Origin: Diplonema japonicum
Lineage: Eukaryota; Euglenozoa; Diplonemea; Diplonemida; Diplonemidae
Assembly (NCBI GenBank): GCA_964019335.1
Contig: OZ025691.1
Span: 372,001 to 436,000, forward strand
Direction: 5' to 3'
DNA: 64,000 nt
A program made the translations under genes and the position numbers. Below are positions 52,735 through 61,831 of this stretch, one piece after another. The first letter of the stretch is position 1. Each line of letters begins with the position of its first letter. A model generated the notes under the pieces. The model saw nothing but the letters and a program-made list of their open reading frames with translations. It searched no databases and was not told where the DNA came from.

Positions 52735-54384
52735 ATGACCGATGAGACACCTGTGAAGGAGGAGAAGCCGCTGATCGACGTAAACAAAATCGAAGAGGTC
52801 AACAATGAGGATAAGAAAAAGCTGCGCTTGATCCAGGTCCTGTACGGAACGGGGCACATTCTGAACGACCTGTGCGCGGCGTCGTGGTTCAGCTACATGT
52901 TGGTGTTTTTCGAACGGGTAGCGTTGTTGTCTGGCGCTGCAAGCGGTGCCCTAGTCCTGCTGGGACAGGTGGTCGATGCACTGACAACCCCTCTTGTAGG
53001 TATCGGGTGCGACATGAGCGCAGCAAGTGCTGACCCCGCCATCCCAGGCGATGCAGTGAGAAAAAGGCTTCCATGGCATCTTTTCGGAAGCATTCTTGTA
53101 GCGCTGTCCTACCCTGGCCTCTTCATTCAGGACTCACAGTACACATACGGCAGCAGCAACATTGCGGTCTTCATGTGGTACGCGGTGTTTGTGACCTTCT
53201 TCCAGATCGGGTGGGCGACTGTGCAGATCTCTCATCTTGCGTTGATCCCGGACCTCAGCGTGGGGAAGGCATCAAGGAAGACCTCGCTCAACGCGACACG
53301 GTACGCAGCCACCGTGCTGTCGACGGTTGCTGTGTACACTGTTGCGTGGGCGTTGCTCGGCACTGCAGGCGATGATTCCAACAGCGGCGATAACTCGACA
53401 AGCTCGGATGAGACCAACAACCTTACGCGTGCCAACCACGTCCAGTTTAAGATCCTCGCGACATTCATCACCGTAACAGGCATCGTGTTCACACTCCTCA
53501 TCTTTCAGAACGGCATGCGGTACGTCACTAAGAAGTACGGCCACCTCCTTGCCGACCCTCAGTCGCCGATGGCAGGCAACACCGCAAAAACGAAAGACAC
53601 AACCGCAATGTGGCTGCACTGCAGGAAGTTTTACTACGTGGGTATGATGTACATGTGTACTAGGCTGCTGGTCAACATGACGCAAACGTACCTTGCCTTG
53701 TACCTACTCGACACACTGGAGATGGAGAAGACATCCATCGCAACCACACCTCTGGTACTGTACGCTGCATCCCTCACAGGGACGGCAGTTATCGGGAAGA
53801 TCGTGAAGAAGTTGGGACACAACAAGAGCTACGCGGTTGCAATAGCAGGGTGCTTGGCTGCCGCTGCTGCGATGTACTCAATCCCAAAAGACCAGTCATG
53901 GTTGATTTACCCCACCGCTGCTGGATTCGGTCTATCATCCTCTCTGTTAATGGTGTCGTGCCTCACCATTGTGGCCAAGCTTATTGGGGACCTCCCTGGG
54001 TCGGCATTTGTGTATGGTGCCTTCTCGTTTAGTGATAAGATGAGTTCAGGGATTGTGATTATGATTATTCAGACGGTGGACCTTGGGGTGTCTGATGAGC
54101 AGTTCTACAGGCTGGTTGTTGGCGTTATGCCTGCATTTGTCGCAGTGCTCGCGCTGTTGTTTGTGTTTTTGTGTAACAGGACATCTAACCCGACTTCTTG
54201 GGAGGATTATAGTAATAATAAGAACCTTCAGTCACCCTCTGGAACACCTACTGAAAATGTAATTAACATCTCATATGGGACAATTAATGCTGATACCCTG
54301 GAGAGGACGGATGACGGACCGCAGAATATTATCGATGTTGTCCGCTCTACCCAGTTGACCGACCACTTCGCCGAACCTCTGTAA
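52735..54384 (+). CDS. MFSD12-like major facilitator transporter
   Basis: 549 residues, one exon, about 12 TM helices. Family marks of MFSD12 (glycoside-pentoside-hexuronide cation symporter branch): LYGTGHILNDLCAASWFSYM near 36-55, LLGQVVDALTTPLVG near 75-89, RLPWHLFGSILVALSYPG, FQIGWATVQISHLALIPDL near 152-170 and LNATRYAATVLSTVAVYTVA. Animal MFSD12 is needed for cysteine import into lysosomes and melanosomes; the substrate here is not known. A Ser/Asn/Thr-rich loop near 220-240 lies between helices, and the C-terminal tail after about 475 is hydrophilic. ATG 52735 follows a T-rich tract and GTGTAG. Confidence 0.88.
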   Translation: MTDETPVKEEKPLIDVNKIEEVNNEDKKKLRLIQVLYGTGHILNDLCAASWFSYMLVFFERVALLSGAASGALVLLGQVVDALTTPLVGIGCDMSAASADPAIPGDAVRKRLPWHLFGSILVALSYPGLFIQDSQYTYGSSNIAVFMWYAVFVTFFQIGWATVQISHLALIPDLSVGKASRKTSLNATRYAATVLSTVAVYTVAWALLGTAGDDSNSGDNSTSSDETNNLTRANHVQFKILATFITVTGIVFTLLIFQNGMRYVTKKYGHLLADPQSPMAGNTAKTKDTTAMWLHCRKFYYVGMMYMCTRLLVNMTQTYLALYLLDTLEMEKTSIATTPLVLYAASLTGTAVIGKIVKKLGHNKSYAVAIAGCLAAAAAMYSIPKDQSWLIYPTAAGFGLSSSLLMVSCLTIVAKLIGDLPGSAFVYGAFSFSDKMSSGIVIMIIQTVDLGVSDEQFYRLVVGVMPAFVAVLALLFVFLCNRTSNPTSWEDYSNNKNLQSPSGTPTENVINISYGTINADTLERTDDGPQNIIDVVRSTQLTDHFAEPL

Positions 54385-54407
54385 AAGAAATGATGACGAC
54401 AATGAGA

Positions 54408-54443
<36 letters not shown>

Positions 54444-54452
54444 CCCTTTCTT

Positions 54453-54480
54453 AGGGTGATCCTTTCCCCTCCCTTCCCTT
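54453..54480 (-). repeat. Retroposon 3' end with A tail, degraded
   Basis: The - strand reads AAAGGATCACCCTAAG, then AAAGGG and an A run of about 33. It resembles the CAGGATCGCCTAA end of the retroelement at 50310, preceded by a G/A-rich stretch in both. Confidence 0.4.
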
Positions 54481-56040
54481 GCTCTCTTCTCCGGGTCCCT
54501 TTTTTTTTTTTTTTTTTTTTTTTGTTGTAAAAACGAGTCTAACTTGTCTAAATAGGGAACGTTGAATGTTCACGGGTTTATAGACTTTCTCCCAGGTTTC
54601 TACCCGGAACGTGTAAACAAATTCCTTTTTTTTTTTTTGTGTTTGGTTCTGATATCTTGTCACATTTTTTTATCCCCCCCCTCACTTTTTTTTTTCCGAG
54701 CATTCTTTTTGTTTTATCCATTCCTCTTTTACTATTACTCTTTTTCCCTTGTCCCTTCCCCCCCCCTTTTTTTTGCTATGTGGACCTCCCAAAAGAATTC
54801 TCATGGGGTCAGATTTTTTGTTTGTATAATTCCTTTATTTTGCGGGGGGATTTGTTTTACTGCACTGCCCACCACAGTTTTTTTTTTTTTTTTTTTTGTC
54901 CCGAAAAAAAAAAAAGAAAAAAGAAAAAGGAGCCAAGGACACTTTCTTTCCAGGACAGATAAAAAAAAAAAGAAAATAAAAAAAAAAAGAAGAGATTTTC
55001 CCAGTATTTCTTTTCTTCTTCTTCTTCTTTGTTTTCCCTGTTTCTTAGTGTAAGTGTTTCTTCAAAGTAAATGATTTTATTATTATATGCAACTTGTGCC
55101 GAGCAAAAAAAAAGCCTTTAATTTATTATTTTTTTTCTGCTCGTGAACAACAAGGACATATAGTCTTTAAAAAGTTATATCTTTGACACCCTCCAACCTC
55201 CTCATATGTGTAACTTGAAAATGCCAGAGCGGGCATGGTATGACCCATTTTCACATGCCCGCTCGCTCACTCAAGGAGGTTTTTCTCTCTTTTTTTTTTT
55301 TGGGAGGGGTGGGGGTGTTTGGGCAATACAATTTTAACACACAAAAGCTTCAATATTATTTAGCGTTTAGATGCGTTGGTTTTTGCACTGAAAAAAAGAA
55401 GCTAAAGCTATGCAGGAATGGTATATTCAAAAGGCGGACACCTTAATTAGTAGCTGATCCTTGCTATGTTTCCCCCCCCCCCCTCTTTTTATCGTTCGTG
55501 ACCAATGCACACAAAAAAAAAAGAAGAAAATTTAATATTTTAATTTCCTAGAAGAAATAAGGTTGGGTTTTAGCCTGTGTTGTTTGGAGTAACACTCAAG
55601 ACCGACGACAGGTGTCGCCGGATCAAGAGTTTTTTTTTTTTCTTTTTTTTTTTTTTGCAGGAAGGTAGTGACTTTATTTCCAGGTTTACAATTTAAAAAA
55701 AAAAAAGAAGAAAATACAAGATTTTTTGTACCTACTGCCTAGAGAGTGACTTTCTGGGTTTTTTTTTTCTTTTTTTTTTTCTATGTGCGTGTTCTTTGGG
55801 TGCTGAAACCTTTTTTTTTTTTTTTCCCTCTTTTTTTTTTTTCCCTACACTAGGATTTTTTTTTTTTGTCAATCCCAGTCTTCCTCAATAACAGTTTATT
55901 TTTATTAGAATGGACAATTTTGGTGGAAAAAAAAAAAAGAAAAAAGAGAGGAAAATAAAAAAAAAAGAAAAGGTTTTCTACAACAAGAAAGCAAGAAGAA
56001 TGTACAGTATAATTGGGGGAGGGGGGGGAAATAATTCGAT

Positions 56041-56205
56041 AGTTTATATGCGAGATAAAAAGGAAACCAGTATATTGGTGGCGCCCTGCACAAGCATTGT
56101 CTACTTGAATACAGGGGCGCACCTCGGCCGAGTTGTAGCTTCTGCATTCCGCGAATGGCGCCCGACATCTGATGTACTTCTTTGTCTCCATGAGCCCCCA
56201 CCTCC
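56041..56205 (-). repeat. Interspersed repeat family R1, copy 5, inverted and internally deleted
   Basis: On the - strand it carries AAGAAGTACATCAGATGT, GCAGAAGCTACAACT, ATTCAAGTAGACAATGC and AGGGCGCCACCAATATACTGG in the same order as copy 3, but lacks the central CTCAGGGTGACGAAC block. Confidence 0.7.
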
Positions 56206-56483
56206 TGAAGAAAGAAAAGAGGGCTTAGAACCTGTTATCTGAGCATTAATTTTCTATTTTCCCCTTTGCACCTCTTTTTTTTTTCTTCTTCTTTTATGAT
56301 ACAAAATACAGCAAAAAGAAAAAAGAAAAAAGAGGGTGGACCAAAGAAAAAAGAAAAGAAAGAATGGAGTGGAGTGGAAGTTTGCTATGGGCCTCTGTCT
56401 CCGCCCCCTATTCCCTCCCTTGACTCTTTCTTTTAAAAGGGAGAAGAAATAAAAATAAAAAAAAAATAAAAAGAAAATAAATA

Positions 56484-56618
56484 CCGGATTTGTATTTATA
56501 TTTGTTTCCGCATTAATAATGGTCTGTTCATTTAATGTACTGTATAAATTATGTACCTTTTTCGAATTTTTTTGCCTAATTTGGGACTTTTCACATAACA
56601 AAATAAGTACAAATCCGG
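56484..56618. mobile_element. 135-bp MITE-like element with TA target duplication
   Basis: Ends CCGGATTTGTA and TACAAATCCGG are perfect inverted repeats (11 bp), extending imperfectly to about 20 bp. Both are flanked by TA (56482-56483 and 56619-56620). There is no coding capacity. Confidence 0.65.
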
Positions 56619-56869
56619 TAAAAAAAAAATATGTTTCAGGTGAGCCCCTTTTGTTATCAAGCAGCAGACGGTTCTTGTCAACAGCGGCCTCCTTTAACTC
56701 TTATAGTGGTGGGCCGTTGCTAACCACTTCGTTCCTATCATAGTGAATTTTTTTTATTTTTTTTCCTTCTCCCTTAGTATAAATTTCTAAGTAGTCGAAT
56801 GCGAAGCCCTCATCATGATTGTCGTCTTCCTACCCCACGAGCTTTATGTTCATGAGAAATCTTTGAGTC

Positions 56870-56910
<41 letters not shown>

Positions 56911-57286
56911 TGTACCAAAAAAGAAAATCTTTTTTTTAAATAAAAACAACAACAACAACAATAATAAATAATAATAATAAATACTACAATAATATTAATG
57001 AAGCCAGGTGCAGTAAGTAAAACGTATCCCTCCTTTTCTCCTCTTCCCTCTTATTTCTTCTTTTTTTCTTCTTCTTTTTTGTGGTGGCGCAGTAACAATT
57101 TAAGGGAAAAAGTGAGAGAGAAAAAAAAAAAAGAGAATTGTGCCTAAAAGAGACATTTGGTACCTTTTCCTTCCCTCTTTTTTGTGCTTCTGCTAGCAGA
57201 TTTATTTTATTTGGTGATAAGCACTCACCTCTATCCCTCTGCCCCTATTTCCTCTCTTTCCTCTTTTTCTTCTTTTTTTTTTTTTG

Positions 57287-57350
57287 CTTGAACAAGAAAC
57301 AATATATTATTGATAATGATAGGTTAACCCCGGCTGTGCACAAACAAATA
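57287..57350 (+). repeat. Interspersed repeat R3, copy 2
   Basis: TTGAACAAGAAACAATATAT, then TTGATAATGATAGGTTAACC and CCGGCTGTGCACAAACAAATA align with 5984-6080. Confidence 0.55.
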
Positions 57351-58900
57351 ACTTAACATCCTTTTAGCATGCTTAAATCGGCTTTCTCAGGCATTTATAC
57401 GGAAATTTACGTCAAATGAAAAAAAGTGACGAAGGTTTTTTAAAAAGAAAAAAGAAAAAAAACGAAGACTATTTTCTTTGATGAATGTTTTTTTTTTTTT
57501 TTTATTCTGACGAAAAAAAGATTTTTTTGGCAGCCGGAAAAAAAAAAAAAAAACAAAGTTCTACTTCCCAAAAAAAGAAAAAAAGAAATGGAAAAGAAAA
57601 CAAATGTTTTTACGCAACTTTTTTTTTTTTTTTTTCTTACCCCGTTCCTTTTGTTTTCTAGTGTTTCCAAGATCAACAAAATATTTCCCCCCCCCGTTTT
57701 TTTTTTTTTAAGGCAAGGTCAAAAGAAGAATATAAAAAGGGCAACAACAGAGTGTGTGTTTTACGAGGAGAGGAAAAAAAAAAAAAAAAAAAAAAAAAAA
57801 AGCCCCTTTATTTCTCTGATGTTTTCCCCCTCATTCCCCATTTTCTCTCTCTCTCTCTTCCCCCCTTCCCCACCTTTTTGTTTGTGAAATACCCCAGCCC
57901 GTAGCTTTTTTAAAAAACATTTTTATGTTATTTTGTTGACTTGCGAAGATAAAAAGAAATGCATTTTTTTTTCTCTTTTGGTGGGGTGGTTTACTACACT
58001 TTCTCTCATCATCGTGGAAAAAAGAATCCCCCCCCCTCAATCCCTGAATACGAAGAAATAAAAATAAGAATGTTTTTTTTTGTTTTTTTTTTAAGAAATG
58101 TTTCACCCGGCGACCGTCTCATGCCCCACGCACTCCCCTGTGTTGCTGTTCACAATGACACCCTAGAAAAAACTTGACTTGTCTAACATTAGGGGAAAGT
58201 TCTTTTTTTTTTTTTTATCTTTATACCGGACTTGGGATTATTATGTGCGTACTTATCACGCGTCGTTGCTGCGATACTTGTGTATTTCTTTTTTTTTTTT
58301 TTTTTTTATATGATTTGCTTTGAAACATGAGTTGAAGTAGAAATTTAAGGCGAATTGTTCAGTCACCTGGATCGTTACAACAGTTACATTATAATCCCAG
58401 CGAGTCCGGGGAATGGTTTTTATGATTCTTTAGGTTTCAAGGTGTAGGCCAACAAAAAAAGCAGGCTCCCTTGAAATTTTTATTCCTTGTCAATCTCTTC
58501 AGACCTTCCTCCCTTCCCCCCCTCCAGACTTAAGCTGACGACTCACTACCACTTTCTTTCTTTGTTTTCCTCTATACGGAAAGAAAGGAAAATGAGAGAA
58601 AATAGTAAAAAAAAAAAAAAAAAAATGTCGTTATTCGTCCTATTTCGGCTCCCTATTCCCCTCCCCCCCCGCTCCCGTCATAGTGAAAATTTGTTCCAGA
58701 ATCATCTCCCCCTCCGCTCCCCTTTTATTTTTCTGCCTCCAATGGGCCAAAGGGAAGAGGAAAAAAAAGCATAACTGAGATGGATTTTGGTGACCCAGAA
58801 GTAATTTTCTGAGGTTTCTTTATTTTTTATTTTTTTTTTATTTAATTCTGAGCAGCTCTCTTAAAGAATTTAGGCTAGAAGATATAAATCAGGTTTCACT

Positions 58901-58932
58901 TTATTTCACGCCCAGACCTGGGCGTGAAATAA
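58901..58932. repeat. Perfect palindrome, 15-bp arms
   Basis: TTATTTCACGCCCAG, a 2-base spacer AC, then the exact reverse complement. The motif TTTATTTCAC recurs at about 59002 and, inverted, at about 59796, so it may be the end sequence of an element. Confidence 0.7.
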
Positions 58933-59502
58933 GATATCTGATTTTTTTTCCTCATGTTTTTTTAAAACTTTTAAACGTTGCTGGGCGTAAAAATCAGGTA
59001 CTTTATTTCACACCAAAATGGTAAGAAAACCGAAGCAGGCGACAAACGGCATCACGCAAGCAAAATGGCCTACAGGAAGGAGTGGGAGGTACCACTCGAT
59101 CAAACCCAATAGAAAAACACGGCTAACTGTTGAACAAACACAGCAGTCCCCTGAGCAGCTCATCATTAAATAAAATGTAGTATTGAATAAAATCAGAGCA
59201 TGATTTCACTTGTGGGGACCCCACGCGTTTTATTTCTCTCTCTTAAAAACTCTTATCACGGATAACTGCATGAAGGGCCCTCCTCCCTCCTTTGTGTCCC
59301 TATCCCACTCAAAGGGAGTTACTTTTTTTTTTCGCGCGGCCAGTTTTTTCCCACGAAGGGTTGTTCTGAGCCTAAAATGGGAGTGCTTTGACATTTAGGG
59401 GCCGGTGTCACGCTGTGAGGTGCTGCCCCACCCTGTCGTCTTCCCAAAATTAAATACCACATAAAAGGCCACTTTTTTTTTTTTTTTGATAGTTTTACAC
59501 AC

Positions 59503-59538
<36 letters not shown>

Positions 59539-59727
59539 AGGTTTTTTCAAAAAAGGCTTTTTATTTTATTTGAAAAAAAAGAAATATTTTTATTTGAATG
59601 AATGTAATGCAACATGATTTTTTTTTTTTTCAAAAAGAAAAAAAACACCCTTACGTGCCCGGGAAATAAGGATTAAAACATTTTTTTCTTCTTTTTTTTT
59701 GGGGGGGAGAGAGTTTTTTTTTTTGAT

Positions 59728-59804
59728 ATTTCACTCTTCTGAAATTACTTTCACGCACTCGGGGGTACTCTTTAGTAAGAGTAATTTCAGAGTGTCGTGA
59801 AATA
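59728..59804. repeat. Imperfect 77-bp hairpin
   Basis: ATTTCACTCTTCTGAAATTACT pairs with the reverse complement of AGTAATTTCAGAGTGTCGTGAAAT across a GC-richer loop. Confidence 0.55.
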
Positions 59805-60208
59805 AAACCACTTACATGCCTTCAGGTAATGCTATAGCGCCACTCTCAAGTGTTAAAGTCATTACTTTGTTGGCACTAAATGGCTGTGAACGTTAAGTAC
59901 AGTAGTTAGGTAGTGTTGAAAATGGCTGATATTTATTCTCACTTCTCTCCCTTTTCTTTCTTTTTTTTTTTTTTTTTTTGAGCTTTACCGTCACACCCCA
60001 TGTGGAGAAATAGTTACTGGAGGTGACGGTGAAACGAAAAAAAAAGAAAAAAAAGAAAACAAAAAAGAATCTTCGAAAAAAAACTTTTTTATCACTCCTC
60101 CCTCCCCCCTTCCCCCCCCCCCCTTTTTTGCAAGACTTTTGGGAACAACGTTGTTTCCAATTTATAATCCTGGAGGGCAACAACACACACATCTATTCTT
60201 TATTTTTT

Positions 60209-60246
60209 CATTTTTTTTTTTTTGCACATCACATGTATATTACTAG
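60209..60246 (+). promoter_or_regulatory. Predicted trans-splice acceptor
   Basis: A T run, then CACATGTATATTACTAG; a 44-base A/G-rich leader leads to ATG 60291. Confidence 0.5.
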
Positions 60247-60290
60247 GCAAAGGGCGGGGAAAAAAAAAGAAAAATAAAAAGAACAAAACA

Positions 60291-61475
60291 ATGCGCTCCA
60301 CGCTCTTGGTACTCCTGTCTGGAGTTCTACAGACTAGCAACGCCCTCCAAGTGCAGCACGCAGGCCCACTACCGAATTTCTTCACAAAAACCGAAATTGC
60401 AGTAGACATCCATAACGAAGAAAGCCACACAACATCTACCGAGCTGACAGGTTGCGGAGGCATGAGCCCAGCAAAACTAGTCAAATCCATCTCTGCTGGC
60501 GACACGCTAAGGTTCGCCTTTACACTGCAACACGGTACGAGCCTCGACTGCACCGGCTTTGTGAATGGTGTGGCAATACGAATCCAGGGGCAGAGCGTTC
60601 ACACACCTGTGGTGCCCACCACACAGCCTACAGCGAAACCTGTTGTTCTCTCCTCATTTCCGGTAGCAGGTAATAGTACCCTTGCTGTGCAGTGCAAAGC
60701 ACATCCTCTGCATGTTTTATGCAGACCACCACCACCGCCTACTTTGAACCCTACTGTGGCTTCGACAGAGTCACCTTCTCCTTCTGTGTTTGTGTCTCTT
60801 AGCAGTGTGGTTGGTGTTGTTGATGCCTCGCGTGTTCCTTCCTGCCCGCCGGTGGGGAGGTGGGACGCTGCTTTGCAGGTTTGTTTGAACTGCCGCAACC
60901 CTTCATGTGCGCTCCCGTCGTGCGGGTGTTCGACCGATGTTTTTGTTTCATGTAGCAATGGTGTTTTTTCGCACGAGCACCAGGCATGCGTGTGCAGCCC
61001 CGGCTGGCATTCGTCTGTGGACGCTCACTTGCGGTTGTCCTTTTGTGATATACAAGACGCACAGTATGCTGCGGTGTCTGAAAGGTACGGTGACGGGGGT
61101 ACCGAGTGGGGCGCTTCATACACTGCAGCTGTGGTGTTCTTGATCCTCGTGGTGCTTTTGTTGTTGGTTGTGATGCCTGTGTTTCTCTTGTGTAAGCGGG
61201 CGAACAAAGCACACGACCTGGTGTTGTGGGCCGCACTGGTTGCCGGTGTCGTCACCGAGCCCACGTACCTAGCACTGTCGCCTTGCTTTTGTTCTTCTGT
61301 TGATTCTGCTCTTCTGTTTGATGAGCTTTTCAGACAGGTTGCCTCGCTTCCTATACCCCCGCCGTGGTTCTTGGCGGACATCTGCACCCCCCCTGTTTCC
61401 CCGTTTGCCCGGACGGAGCCGATTTACGTTTCTTCTCCCTCCCGGTCACGTTCCCCCTCCCCTGCGTTTGCTTAG
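60291..61475 (+). CDS. Type I surface-type membrane protein with Cys-rich ectodomain
   Basis: 394 residues, one exon. A signal peptide (MRSTLLVLLSGVLQTSNA) is followed by a beta-rich domain to about 105, a Pro/Thr/Ser-rich stalk (about 105-170), and a Cys-rich EGF-like part (about 182-260) containing CLNCRNPSCALPSCGCS and HQACVCSPGWHS. The TM helix lies at about 282-302 (VFLILVVLLLLVVMPVFLLC), and the cytosolic tail ends in an SRSRSPSP cluster. It reads as a surface or endomembrane receptor or coat protein. Start choice is firm because of the signal peptide. No named family. Confidence 0.75.
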   Translation: MRSTLLVLLSGVLQTSNALQVQHAGPLPNFFTKTEIAVDIHNEESHTTSTELTGCGGMSPAKLVKSISAGDTLRFAFTLQHGTSLDCTGFVNGVAIRIQGQSVHTPVVPTTQPTAKPVVLSSFPVAGNSTLAVQCKAHPLHVLCRPPPPPTLNPTVASTESPSPSVFVSLSSVVGVVDASRVPSCPPVGRWDAALQVCLNCRNPSCALPSCGCSTDVFVSCSNGVFSHEHQACVCSPGWHSSVDAHLRLSFCDIQDAQYAAVSERYGDGGTEWGASYTAAVVFLILVVLLLLVVMPVFLLCKRANKAHDLVLWAALVAGVVTEPTYLALSPCFCSSVDSALLFDELFRQVASLPIPPPWFLADICTPPVSPFARTEPIYVSSPSRSRSPSPAFA

Positions 61476-61831
61476 TTTTTCAAATTTGTGAATAGAGAAT
61501 AGGGGGGGGGGGGAGGAAAATTTCTTTCCTTTTGGTCCTCAGGTGGGATTTGCCTTAAACATCGCCTTTCTTTTCTCCGCCCCCCCCCTTTTTTTTCGAG
61601 CTCGATAATGTGTGCTTAGCTTTAGAAAAAGAAAAATGGAGGGAAGGGGATAATTATACAAACAGCGATCCCCCCATCCCCCTTCTTCCTCCCAAACAAA
61701 ACTATACCTATACCTACAGTCTATTTTTTTTGTATGCAATGAAGTAAACGAAGACGTTATCTTTCTTTTTACACACCGTACCGACTATATTAAGTGTTTT
61801 TCTTGCAACATTAACGGACAACACAGGTGTG
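61476..61831. other. Intergenic spacer
   Basis: A G run, mixed sequence and a T-rich tract; a TTTTTCTTGCAACATT stretch ends in ACACAG at 61826, the likely acceptor for the next gene. Confidence 0.55.

Larger units (their letters stand above)
54385..60208. other. 5.8-kb non-coding region with repeats and inverted repeats
   Basis: No gene is supported on either strand; open frames are short and coded by A or T runs. It contains an R2/LINE-like 3' end (54453-54480), an inverted R1 copy (56041-56205), a TA-flanked MITE-like element (56484-56618), an R3 copy (57287-57350), a perfect 15-bp-arm palindrome (58901-58932) and a longer hairpin (59728-59804). It separates the second array from the surface-protein genes. 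Confidence 0.7.
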
